Origin: Kaistia soli DSM 19436 | GTDB taxonomy: Bacteria; Pseudomonadota; Alphaproteobacteria; Rhizobiales; Kaistiaceae | Direction: 5' to 3' | DNA: 64,000 nt | Assembly: GCF_900129325.1 (NCBI RefSeq) | Contig: NZ_FQUP01000001.1 | Span: forward strand, 372,001 to 436,000 | Made by a program: the position numbers and the translations under genes | Notes under the pieces: generated by a model | What the model saw: only the letters and a program-made list of their open reading frames with translations | Told to the model about the DNA's origin: nothing | Databases searched by the model: none | In this document: piece after piece, positions 16,955 to 24,929 of the stretch | How the letters are laid out: every line of letters begins with the position of its first letter | How positions within the stretch are numbered: position 1 is the stretch's first letter

Positions 16955-17020
16955 GGCGGGGATCTCCGATCGTCCGGTGATCGCCGCTGCTGGCGCGGCG
17001 GCGACTGCGAGACGATCCGG

Positions 17021-17290
17021 CTAGAGGCGCGGCGGCGTGTTGGGATTGCGCGGCGGATCGGCCGGGCCGCCTGATGTCGCCGAATAGGACTTGGCCATCG
17101 GCGCCGGCGTATCCTCGACGACTTCGACGCGCTGCTCGTCGAACCAGGCCGTTTCGGCCTGCTTGCCGTCCTTATCGACGGTCGGCGTCACGCTGATATG
17201 TACGCAGCCATAGAGATATTCGGTGCGGGCGGTAGCGATGCCGGTAAAGCCTGTCACCAGGTCGCGGACCTTGTTGCCGAGTTTGATCAT
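17021..17290 (-). CDS. Conserved phage protein, 89 aa (KOW-like beta barrel)
   Basis: From ATG 17290, with AGGAG upstream, the protein reads KLGNKVRDLVTGFTGIATARTEYLYGC, a small SH3/KOW-like beta barrel. A disordered Pro-rich C-terminus follows. The segment VRDLVTGFTGIATARTE recurs in many proteobacterial phage proteins of unknown function. It probably binds protein or nucleic acid, but this is an inference from the fold. Confidence 0.65.
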   Translation of the reverse strand: MIKLGNKVRDLVTGFTGIATARTEYLYGCVHISVTPTVDKDGKQAETAWFDEQRVEVVEDTPAPMAKSYSATSGGPADPPRNPNTPPRL

Positions 17291-17372
17291 AGGAACTCCT
17301 GTCGGGACCGATCGTCCGGCGACGCCGCCACGCCCGGGGGAAGCGCGGCGGCGCTTGCGAGACGGTCGGGGT

Positions 17373-17639
17373 CTAGGCCGCCTCGCGCACGGCGCGCATG
17401 GCGACCTGGCGCGCTTCCATGCCGTGCGTATCGATCTCGGCCCGCGTGAAGCCGGCCATGCGGAGATCGGTCTCGGTGCAATCACCCTTTAGCGAACGCT
17501 GCTCGATCATCGTTCGCGCCATGAACTTCACGAGCCCTGCGGCGCCGCCCATGCGGGCATTGCTAATAGGGGTCAATTTCGGGAGGCGCGGCAGCGCTTT
17601 GATGCCGGCGAAGGGATCGGAATAATCAGCCTGTCGCAT
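17373..17639 (-). CDS. First gene of the leftward operon, phage hypothetical, 88 aa
   Basis: ATG 17639 is preceded by GGAG. The start at 17651 is also possible. The protein is helical and basic (LVKFMARTMIEQRSL, FTRAEIDTHGMEARQVA), and I recognise no family. It is the first gene after the operator-controlled leftward promoter at 17736-17780, so it is probably among the first proteins made on induction. Confidence 0.6.
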   Translation of the reverse strand: MRQADYSDPFAGIKALPRLPKLTPISNARMGGAAGLVKFMARTMIEQRSLKGDCTETDLRMAGFTRAEIDTHGMEARQVAMRAVREAA

Positions 17640-17735
17640 GACAGTCTCCATCGAGCCAAAGGGAAAAGGGCTCGACGCGATCCGTGGGCTCGTCGGGGCT
17701 GCTGCATTCAGATACCCACCGACCGCGTCGATGGG

Positions 17736-17780
17736 AATATCATGCCGTTTTGGACTTTAATGTCAATGCCGTTTTGGCAT
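17736..17780 (-). promoter_or_regulatory. Leftward early promoter with two repressor operators
   Basis: On the complement a perfect -35 TTGACA (17761-17766) is followed, 19 bases on, by GATATT (17736-17741), or 18 bases on by TGATAT. One operator, ATGCC-GTTTT-GGCAT, spans 17766-17780. A degenerate copy (ATGCC-GTTTT-GGACT, 17742-17756) fills the spacer. Repressor bound there would block polymerase, as at lambda OL/PL. Confidence 0.7.
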
Positions 17781-17793
17781 TATCTGCGATGCG

Positions 17794-17819
17794 GCCGCCC
17801 GCGTTCGACGGGCGGCTTT
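17794..17819 (+). terminator. Terminator-like hairpin before the lipoprotein gene
   Basis: GCCGCCCG (17794-17801) and CGGGCGGC (17809-17816) form a perfect 8-bp stem with a 7-base loop followed by TTTC. The T-run is short, so termination may be weak. It would insulate the lipoprotein gene from rightward transcription that starts at the operator region. Confidence 0.4.
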
Positions 17820-17870
17820 CAACCGCGCCTTCGAACTGGCATCATTAAACCTCTTCGCATGGGGGCTGGT

Positions 17871-18245
17871 ATGCCGAGTTTTCGTTTGGTTGCGACGTGT
17901 TTGGTGGTGGCTGTTGCCGGATGCGCGCAACACCCCGACGGAATCAAGGCGACGCTCATGAGTGAGGAGCCTTACAAGGCTATGGATTGCGCTCAGCTGG
18001 CTGCGAAATCGATCGATCTCAACACGCGATTGAACAACGACATTGCCCAGCAGCGCCGGGCGGCAAACAATGACGCCCTGGGTGTATTCGTGATTGGGAT
18101 GCCAGTCGCTTCGATGTCAGGCTCTGACGTCGGCTCTGAGATTGCGCTGCTCAAAGGCGAGGTGAATGCGCTTCACCGGGTTGGTATCGCGAAGAGCTGC
18201 CCGCCACCGTTCGCATCCCCCGAACCGGGGACGACGATGGATTGA
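17871..18245 (+). CDS. Prophage lipoprotein beside the repressor gene, 124 aa
   Basis: The protein has a short signal peptide with a lipobox, VAGC (MPSFRLVATCLVVAVAGCAQ), followed by a polar helical domain (MDCAQLAAKSIDLNTRLNN) with a weak hydrophobic patch near VFVIGMPVASM. ATG 17871 follows GGGGGCT; ATG 17859 is an alternative. It lies between the leftward promoter and the repressor gene, which it faces. That is a position where lysogen-expressed genes are common. A role in superinfection exclusion at the envelope is plausible but unproven. Confidence 0.65.
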   Translation: MPSFRLVATCLVVAVAGCAQHPDGIKATLMSEEPYKAMDCAQLAAKSIDLNTRLNNDIAQQRRAANNDALGVFVIGMPVASMSGSDVGSEIALLKGEVNALHRVGIAKSCPPPFASPEPGTTMD

Positions 18246-18268
18246 CTTCGAGCGGCAGCTTATTGCTA

Positions 18269-19036
18269 TCAGCCGGCCGAGAATTTCCCGATATACCTAC
18301 CTAGGATAAAGATTTCGTCGAGTGGCAGGATCCTAGCGGCGTGCTTGGGGTTGTCGGACGCCACGTTGACGAGCACCTCATCATCCGATGGCTTGGACAC
18401 GACTTCCAGGCGTTTGAACATCACGCCGCCGAACTGATCAGCCAAGGCATAGATGCCGGGTGGAGACGGCACGCGGTGCCGGAGATCGAGAAAGCCCACT
18501 TCGCCGGCAAAGAGCGTCGGCTCCATTGAATCGCCCTGCATCGGGAAGGCGGCAGCGTGTTCCGGTTTGACGCCAAGTCGAGACAGCATCCAAGACGGAA
18601 TCACCCAATAGTCGCGCACGACTTCGGCCGCGAAGCGTGCTCCGCGCGCCGACGTGGCTTCGGAGATCATGGCGATCCCGCCAGCGCCGAGACCGGCTGT
18701 AACATCGACTTCGGCGATGCCGTGTGATGGGATTCCCTGGCGGCCGGTCTCCGCGCCGATTGTAGGCGTGTCTTCAAAATCAGGATCGGGCGGGAACTCT
18801 TCGCCCAGTGCGACGCGGGCGGGTTCGGGCTTGGGCCTCGCCACGGTATCATCGTCGAACAAGAGTTGATGCGCCGCCACTTTCAGAGGCTTCGCAAGAC
18901 GCTCGGCCCACACTTTGGTCAGTTCGCGCTTACCCGCCTCGAGCTTGGCAATCTGCGCCTGTGACGTGCCGACGGCATCGCCCAGTTCTGACTGCGTCAG
19001 CCCGGCCTGTTCTCGGAAGTGCTTCAAGAGGCTCAT
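18269..19036 (-). CDS. CI-like repressor: XRE HTH plus S24 peptidase domain
   Basis: This 255-aa protein maintains lysogeny and is inactivated by RecA-stimulated self-cleavage in its family. The N-terminal HTH (SLLKHFREQAGLTQSELGDAVGTSQAQIAKLEAG) spans about residues 2-60, followed by a linker. The LexA/S24 domain has the nucleophile in MQGDSMEP and the general-base lysine in VMFKRLE. GLGAGG near residue 125 offers an Ala-Gly cleavage bond. I start at ATG 19036 because longer frames read through the operator region. No Shine-Dalgarno site precedes it and its ATG lies inside an operator. Confidence 0.88.
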   Translation of the reverse strand: MSLLKHFREQAGLTQSELGDAVGTSQAQIAKLEAGKRELTKVWAERLAKPLKVAAHQLLFDDDTVARPKPEPARVALGEEFPPDPDFEDTPTIGAETGRQGIPSHGIAEVDVTAGLGAGGIAMISEATSARGARFAAEVVRDYWVIPSWMLSRLGVKPEHAAAFPMQGDSMEPTLFAGEVGFLDLRHRVPSPPGIYALADQFGGVMFKRLEVVSKPSDDEVLVNVASDNPKHAARILPLDEIFILGRYIGKFSAG

Positions 19037-19119
19037 GCCAGAACGGTATTGCAGGCCAACTGGCATAGCTAAGGCCAATACGGCATTTTTCGCTTGCGCA
19101 CCGAATGCCAATTCGGCAT
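19035..19119. promoter_or_regulatory. Right operator region between repressor and Cro genes
   Basis: Three 15-base sites follow the same rule as at the left promoter: ATGCC-AGAAC-GGTAT (19035-19049), AGGCC-AATAC-GGCAT (19072-19086) and the perfect ATGCC-AATTC-GGCAT (19105-19119). A further half-site occurs at 19062-19066. The first includes the repressor start codon, suggesting autoregulation. The spacing between site centres is 37 and 33 bases. Confidence 0.75.
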
Positions 19120-19130
19120 GTTCCGTCATC

Positions 19131-19334
19131 ATGAAACTCTCAACCTACCTTGAAGACAATAAACTGACGCACTCGGCCTTCGCCGAACGTATCGGCGTGT
19201 CTCAAGGTGCGGTCACTCGCTACGCCAACGGCGCGCGGCTTCCACGCCCGGCCGTGATGGCCTGCATTCGTCAAGCGACTGCGGGCGCTGTGACGTATCG
19301 GGATTTTCTCGAAGAGCCCGAGGCCGCCGAATGA
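19131..19334 (+). CDS. Cro-like helix-turn-helix protein, 67 aa
   Basis: The gene is divergent from the repressor. The protein is a small HTH (MKLSTYLEDNKLTHSAFAERIG, then VSQGAVTRYANG), as in Cro/YdaS-type phage regulators. It should compete with the repressor for the same operators and commit the phage to lytic growth. There is no ribosome-binding site before ATG 19131. A poor promoter (TTGCGC 19094-19099, CATGTT 19117-19122) would start transcription almost at the ATG. Confidence 0.8.
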   Translation: MKLSTYLEDNKLTHSAFAERIGVSQGAVTRYANGARLPRPAVMACIRQATAGAVTYRDFLEEPEAAE

Positions 19335-19516
19335 GCGCGCCCGCCCTCTCCTTTCCGGCCTCGGCCGGTCCGACAAGCGCGCCCTCCTCCCTGCGGCGCG
19401 TGGCTGCCCAGCCTGTTGGGCATTTCCTCGAACTGGCCGAGCCCGCGCCCCGTGCGGCGCTCGGCCTTTTTCAAGGTGTCTTTGGTCTCGGTGCGCATGT
19501 GCGGGGGCCGCCTTGA
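19331..19516 (+). CDS. Possible small phage protein, 61 aa
   Basis: It starts at ATG 19331, overlapping the cro stop as ATGA. The sequence is rich in Ala and Pro with no recognised domain. The overlap supports it, while the composition is also what chance frames look like in this DNA. Confidence 0.35.
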   Translation: MSAPALSFPASAGPTSAPSSLRRVAAQPVGHFLELAEPAPRAALGLFQGVFGLGAHVRGPP

Positions 19517-19581
19517 TCTGACTGCATCGCAGTGACGGTTCGTCCGTCTCTGTTGCCACGCACACTGACAGTTCCCCCTCG

Positions 19582-19624
19582 TTCCCACGACGGGAAAAGC
19601 CACACGCTTTTCCCGGAACGGGAA
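19582..19624 (+). promoter_or_regulatory. Two palindromic operators TTCCC-N5-GGGAA plus a 10-bp hairpin
   Basis: TTCCC-ACGAC-GGGAA (19582-19596) and TTCCC-GGAAC-GGGAA (19610-19624) are two 15-base palindromes whose centres lie 28 bases apart. The intervening sequence forms a perfect 10-bp hairpin (19591-19615, loop CACAC). The sequence differs from the ATGCC-type operators, so another protein must read it. The CII-like gene starts 22 bases downstream. Confidence 0.6.
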
Positions 19625-19646
19625 AGCTTTGTCCGGAGCACACCGC

Positions 19647-20135
19647 ATGGCCCGCCCGATTTCCGACGCCTGGTTCCACCGCGTGAAATCCGCCACCCGC
19701 GACCTCGTTCAGGCCTGCGGCGGCGTGGTGCGCACCGGCGAGATCGCGCATGCCTCGAAATCCGAGGTTTCGCGTTGGCAGACGGCGACGGATGAATCGA
19801 TCATCCCGCTCGCCGCCGTGCTCGTGCTCGAGGCGGATTGCGATCTGCCGCTCGTCACGACCGTGATGGCGGATCTCGGCGGCCGGCGCCTGGCCGAGCC
19901 GGATCCCGATTCCGGCGCCGCCATGGTGCTCGGCCCCTATGCCGACGTCATGCAGGCGGCATCCGAGCTGCTGTCGTCAACATCGGCTGCCGTTCGCGAC
20001 GGCAAGCTGACCGTGGCCGAAATCGAGATCATGGATCGTAACGCGGCGGCGCTCGAGCGGGCCGCTGCCTCCTTCCGGCTCGCCACCGCCGCCGCCAAGG
20101 GCGGGCCGGCGCTCAAGGTCGTGGGGTCGGCATGA
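19647..20135 (+). CDS. CII-like phage regulatory protein, 162 aa
   Basis: The N-terminus carries an HTH-like region (TRDLVQACGGVVRTGEIAHA, SKSEVSRWQT), followed by a helical C-terminus. Length and layout fit the CP76/CII family of phage 186-type regulators, which decide between lysis and lysogeny. The position, second regulator of the rightward operon, agrees. GGAG lies upstream of ATG 19647. The assignment rests on architecture and context; the direct match is weak. Confidence 0.55.
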   Translation: MARPISDAWFHRVKSATRDLVQACGGVVRTGEIAHASKSEVSRWQTATDESIIPLAAVLVLEADCDLPLVTTVMADLGGRRLAEPDPDSGAAMVLGPYADVMQAASELLSSTSAAVRDGKLTVAEIEIMDRNAAALERAAASFRLATAAAKGGPALKVVGSA

Positions 20136-20305
20136 CCGCCCGCCGCAACCTCGACATCTTCACCTCACCGCTGGCCTTCAGCGTGTTCTGCGTCGTCATG
20201 GTCGGCATCTGGGCAGCGATGATGCTTGCCCCGGCGCTGCTGATCGCGCGGCTCAAGCAACCGGCGATCGTCACGCCGCCTGCTCATGCGGAGGTGGCGC
20301 GATGA
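20132..20305 (+). CDS. Small membrane protein, 57 aa
   Basis: ATG 20132 overlaps the upstream stop (ATGA) and its stop overlaps the next start. One long hydrophobic helix, FSVFCVVMVGIWAAMMLAPA, is flanked by a basic N-terminus. It is probably a single-pass inner-membrane protein. Its function is unknown. Confidence 0.6.
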   Translation: MTARRNLDIFTSPLAFSVFCVVMVGIWAAMMLAPALLIARLKQPAIVTPPAHAEVAR

Positions 20306-20502
20306 GTGCGAAGCCCTGCATTCAGCAATTAGCCGATCGGCCTTGGACGGACGGCGAGACGGCGCAGCTACTCCGGCTGCGCGAAGACGGGCTGACGATC
20401 GAGCGCATCGCCTTGCGGCTCGGCCGCACGCTCGCATCCGCCGGCAACAAGCTCAACCGCATCAACCGGGCCGCTGCCCGCCGCAACCGGAGGGCCGCTT
20501 GA
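20302..20502 (+). CDS. Small HTH-like phage protein, 66 aa
   Basis: PWTDGETAQLLRLREDGLTI, ERIALRLGRTLASAGNKLNR has the spacing of a Myb/GcrA-like or sigma-region-4-like helix-turn-helix. The C-terminus is very basic (AAARRNRRAA). It probably binds DNA. It overlaps both neighbours (ATGA and TGATG). Confidence 0.6.
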   Translation: MSAKPCIQQLADRPWTDGETAQLLRLREDGLTIERIALRLGRTLASAGNKLNRINRAAARRNRRAA

Positions 20503-21161
20503 TGACGTGGATTCAGACCCGCTCCGGCAAGGTGCTCGATCTCTATGAGCCCAAGCCTGAAATGATCGATATCGAGCGCGACGTTGCCCCGGCGCTGGCG
20601 CTGATCAACCGCTTCAACGGCCATGCCGGCTGGTACAAGCCAGGCGACGGCAGCGATCCAGTCAACGGCTATTCCGTCGCGCAGCATTCCATTCTCGGCG
20701 CGCGGGCGCTGCTCGCCGAATGGAACGAGCCGGGCGTCGCCCTCGCCTTCCTGCTGCACGATTCGCATGAGTTCGCCATGGGCGATTTCACGACGCCTGT
20801 CGTCGCGGCGCTCGATCGGCTCGCCTGGCCGCGCGATTCCGGCGCTGTGTCGAATGCGCTGCGCGCCATGAAAGGCCGGCTGGACGCGGCGATTTATGCC
20901 CGGCTCGGCCTCGCCTACCCGATCGATATCCGCCTTTCCGGCATCGTCCGCGACATGGATCTCCGGATGCTCCGCCGCGAGCGGGACGAGCTGATGAGCG
21001 CGCCGCCGCAGCGCTGGCACCGGACGGTCGAGAATGCCGATCCGATTCCCGCGCTCGGCTGGCGCGACTTCCTGCCGATGCATCCCGATAACGCCACGCG
21101 TATCTGGCTGGCTCATCTCGCCGAATGGCTGCCGTTGGCGAACCGGGCAGGTGCGCGATGA
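20502..21161 (+). CDS. HD-domain phosphohydrolase (YfbR-like)
   Basis: The 219-aa product has the metal-binding histidines and aspartates of HD hydrolases: NGYSVAQHS, then LLHDSHEFAMGD, then a later aspartate in GIVRDMD. YfbR-like members dephosphorylate deoxynucleoside monophosphates. In phages they help shape the nucleotide pool for replication or prepare modified bases. It begins with MTWIQTRSGKVLDL at ATG 20502, sharing a base with the previous stop (TGATG). Confidence 0.8.
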   Translation: MTWIQTRSGKVLDLYEPKPEMIDIERDVAPALALINRFNGHAGWYKPGDGSDPVNGYSVAQHSILGARALLAEWNEPGVALAFLLHDSHEFAMGDFTTPVVAALDRLAWPRDSGAVSNALRAMKGRLDAAIYARLGLAYPIDIRLSGIVRDMDLRMLRRERDELMSAPPQRWHRTVENADPIPALGWRDFLPMHPDNATRIWLAHLAEWLPLANRAGAR

Positions 21162-21537
21162 GCAACGAAATCAAGCGCATCACGGTCGACGAACTCCATG
21201 CGGCCTTCAAGGCTCAGGGCGTACCGTCGCGCGAGGACATCGCGGTCAAATGCCCGATCTGCGGCACTGTCCAATCGCTGCGGAGCCTCGTTGCCGCCGG
21301 CGCGGGCAAGACGCCCGATGAGGCCGAACGCTTCATCGGGTTTTCCTGCGTCGGGAGATGGACGAATGCCGGGCCGCATCGCAAGGGCAGTGCCTCCGGC
21401 AAGGGCTGTGACTGGACGCTCGGCGGGTTCTTCAAGCTGCACAATCTGATCGTCATCGATCATGCCGGCGCAGAGCATCCCTATTTCGACCTCGCGTCGC
21501 CGGATGAGGCTCAGACCTTGGCAGCGAGGGCCTCGGC

Positions 21538-21541
<4 letters not shown>
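21158..21541 (+). CDS. VVA0879 family phage protein
   Basis: The 127-aa protein has a CPICG motif near residue 29, then GFSCVGRW and KGCDWTLGGFFKLH, the pattern of the VVA0879 family often found in phages. The cysteines suggest a zinc ribbon. The function of the family is not known. It overlaps the HD hydrolase by four bases and the next gene by four. Confidence 0.7.
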
Positions 21542-22631
<1,090 letters not shown>

Positions 22632-22635
<4 letters not shown>

Positions 22636-22874
22636 GCGCGCGCGATCTCGTTGACCTCGACGTCTATCTGCACGCGCGTGGCGATCGCGGCGTGCTGATC
22701 TCGCGCACCGGCGACAAGCGGCATGCCGGCTGGGTGGCGCTGTCGCATTGCGATCTCGCCATGCGCGGCGATGTCCATGCGGTGGCAACGCTGCCGCGCT
22801 GGGCCGCCATTCAAGCCGGACTGCTCACGCCACGCGATGGCGAGGAACAGCCCAACCTTTTCGGGAGCCCCTGA
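22632..22874 (+). CDS. Phage hypothetical protein, 80 aa
   Basis: This is a small soluble protein (SARDLVDLDVYLHARGDRG, VLISRTGDKRHAGWVALSHC) of no recognised family. It is coupled to DUF5131 by an ATGA overlap. Its end is followed by a one-base gap to the next start. Confidence 0.6.
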
Positions 22875-22875
22875 C

Positions 22876-23619
22876 ATGATCGACTTCACGGAAGTGATCC
22901 ATGCCCTCAAGGCAGAGATGAGCGCCTCGGCGCTGCGCCGGCAGGATATCGGCGCCGAGATGACGCGGCTGCATCTCGAAAACGACACCTGCCTCTCGAC
23001 CGAAAACGAGATCCGCGCGGCGCTCGGCGCGCTCACACGGCTGGCGGAAAAGCAGGGCGCCGCAACTGTTGCAGTGACGGCGCCGGAGGCTATGCCGTAC
23101 GAGGCACCGCTGCAGGAGGCCGCCGCGCCGATGGCTGGTGATGAACCCCTGCCCGCTGCTCCGGAGTTCGTGCCAGCATCACCGGATGATGTCCCGTTCG
23201 CGCACATCGCGGAGCCGCTGAACCGCAACGGCGTGATCCCGCGCGAGCGCTCAGCTGAGGCGATCCCGGAAGCCAAGCAGACTGCGGCGAAGGCGGTCGC
23301 CACGCCTGAACCGGCACCCGCGCGGACTGCCGAGCCGGTAGCGGTTGCACATATCGACGTGAAGCCGGATGCGCCGGCCGAATCCGCCCCGATGGGCGAA
23401 GGCCGCAAGCTCGCCAACCGGATCTCAGCCGAGTTGTCCGACCTCATGCGTGAGTTCCCGGAAGGGCCGACCATTCGCGAGCTTTCGCAGTGGTATGAGG
23501 CGCCGGATATGCGGGTGCGCGATGCCTGCCGCATCCTGGGGACGGATCGCAAAGCAAGCCTGCAGAAGCGCAAGTCGACCGGCTTTCTGCATCTGCTGCC
23601 GCATGGGGCGCGGCCGTGA
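22876..23619 (+). CDS. Phage protein with coiled coil and C-terminal winged helix, 247 aa
   Basis: An N-terminal coiled coil (about residues 5-60, EMTRLHLENDTCLSTENE) is followed by a long Ala/Pro-rich linker (65-175). A C-terminal domain (LSDLMREFPEGPTIRELSQW, MRVRDACRILGTDRKAS) is probably a DNA-binding winged helix. I recognise no named family. The start at ATG 22876 is chosen because earlier in-frame starts lie inside the preceding gene. Confidence 0.6.
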   Translation: MIDFTEVIHALKAEMSASALRRQDIGAEMTRLHLENDTCLSTENEIRAALGALTRLAEKQGAATVAVTAPEAMPYEAPLQEAAAPMAGDEPLPAAPEFVPASPDDVPFAHIAEPLNRNGVIPRERSAEAIPEAKQTAAKAVATPEPAPARTAEPVAVAHIDVKPDAPAESAPMGEGRKLANRISAELSDLMREFPEGPTIRELSQWYEAPDMRVRDACRILGTDRKASLQKRKSTGFLHLLPHGARP

Positions 23620-24929
23620 CCGACTCCTCGCCGGCGCCCGCGTTTCATCCGCTCGCCAATCTCTTTCCGCTGATCGAGGGCGAGGCCTTTGCCGAGCTGG
23701 TCGCGGACATCGCGGCGCGCGGGCTGGAAGATCCGATCGTGCTGCACGAGGGCAAGATCCTCGACGGGCGCAACCGCTTCCGCGCCTGTCAGGCTGCGGG
23801 CGTCGCGCCGCGCTTCACGATATTCGGGCTCGCGGCCGAGCCGTCGTCGTTCATGATCCGCGCCGCGCTCGCTGGCCTGCCGCTTACCGATCACGAGATG
23901 CGGTTGACGCCGATCGACCTTGGCGAGCTTCCGGCCGACTTCACCGTCGCCGGCGTGCCTGGCGCCGATGCGCTTGGCTATGTGATTTCGAAGAACATGC
24001 ATCGCCGGCATCTGGACGCCAGCCAGCGCGCGCTTGTCGCGGCGCGGCTCGCGACGATGCGACCGGGCCGCCCTTCGGAAAAGGCCGAAATTTCGGCCAT
24101 TTCCCAGCGAGAGGCTGCCGAAGTCATGAAGGTGGACCGAGCCAGCGTCCAATCCGCTCGCGCGGTGCTCGATCATGGCGCCTCCGAACTGATCGAGGCC
24201 GTCGAACGTGGCGATATCGCCGTCTCGGCGGCGGCTGATCTCTCGGCCCTGCCGCTCGAGGAACAGCGGCGCGTGATCGAGACTGCCGACAAGCGAGCGC
24301 TCGGCGCCGTCGTCAAGGCCGTGCGGGCGGAAAAGCAGCTGGAGAAGCGCGAGCGGCGCGAGGCGCGCGAGACCGGCCTTGCGGCGCGGCAGCGGGCTCT
24401 GCCCGAAAAGCGCTATGGCGTCATCTATGCCGATCCGGAGTGGCGGTTTGAGCCCTATAGCCGCGAGAGCGGCATGGACCGGGCAGCGGACAATCACTAT
24501 CCGACCAGCCCCGAGAACGACATCGTGCTGCGGAAGGTCGGCGACATCGCGGCCAAGGATTGCGTGCTGTTCCTTTGGGCGACGGCGCCGATGCTGCTCT
24601 CGGCGGTCCGCGTGCTGCAGAATTGGGGCTTCACCTACAAAACGCACTGGATCTGGGAAAAGGACCGGATCGGCACCGGCTATTGGAACCGCAACCAGCA
24701 TGAGCTGCTGCTGCTCGGCACGCGCGGCGACGTGCCGGCGCCAGCGATGGGCGATCAATGGCCGTCGGTGATCAAGGCACCCGTCGGCGAGCATTCGGCC
24801 AAGCCCGAGGTCTTCGTCGAGATGATCGAGGCCTATTTCCCGAACCTGCCCAAGATCGAGCTTAACGCCCGCCGCGCGCAGCCGGGCTGGGATGCTTGGG
24901 GGCTCGAGGCGCCGGAGGCAGCTTCGTGA
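23616..24929 (+). CDS. ParB-like domain fused to MT-A70 DNA adenine methyltransferase
   Basis: The first 200 residues have a ParB/Spo0J-like N-terminal domain (LVADIAARGLEDPIVLHEGK, ILDGRNRFRAC) and HTH region. The C-terminal half is an MT-A70 methyltransferase with DPEW at 273-276 (a variant of DPPW), NHYPTS, VLFLWATAP and ELNARRAQPGWDAWG. It should transfer methyl groups from SAM to N6 of adenine, with the ParB domain guiding DNA contact or supplying CTPase/nuclease-like activity. It overlaps both neighbours. It may protect phage DNA from host restriction or tune gene control. Confidence 0.85.
   Translation: MTDSSPAPAFHPLANLFPLIEGEAFAELVADIAARGLEDPIVLHEGKILDGRNRFRACQAAGVAPRFTIFGLAAEPSSFMIRAALAGLPLTDHEMRLTPIDLGELPADFTVAGVPGADALGYVISKNMHRRHLDASQRALVAARLATMRPGRPSEKAEISAISQREAAEVMKVDRASVQSARAVLDHGASELIEAVERGDIAVSAAADLSALPLEEQRRVIETADKRALGAVVKAVRAEKQLEKRERREARETGLAARQRALPEKRYGVIYADPEWRFEPYSRESGMDRAADNHYPTSPENDIVLRKVGDIAAKDCVLFLWATAPMLLSAVRVLQNWGFTYKTHWIWEKDRIGTGYWNRNQHELLLLGTRGDVPAPAMGDQWPSVIKAPVGEHSAKPEVFVEMIEAYFPNLPKIELNARRAQPGWDAWGLEAPEAAS

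Noticed and set aside
19140-19751. 203-codon antisense frame opposite cro and the operator region
   Set aside because: No ribosome site or domain. It crosses the TTCCC-N5-GGGAA operators and the CII-like start.
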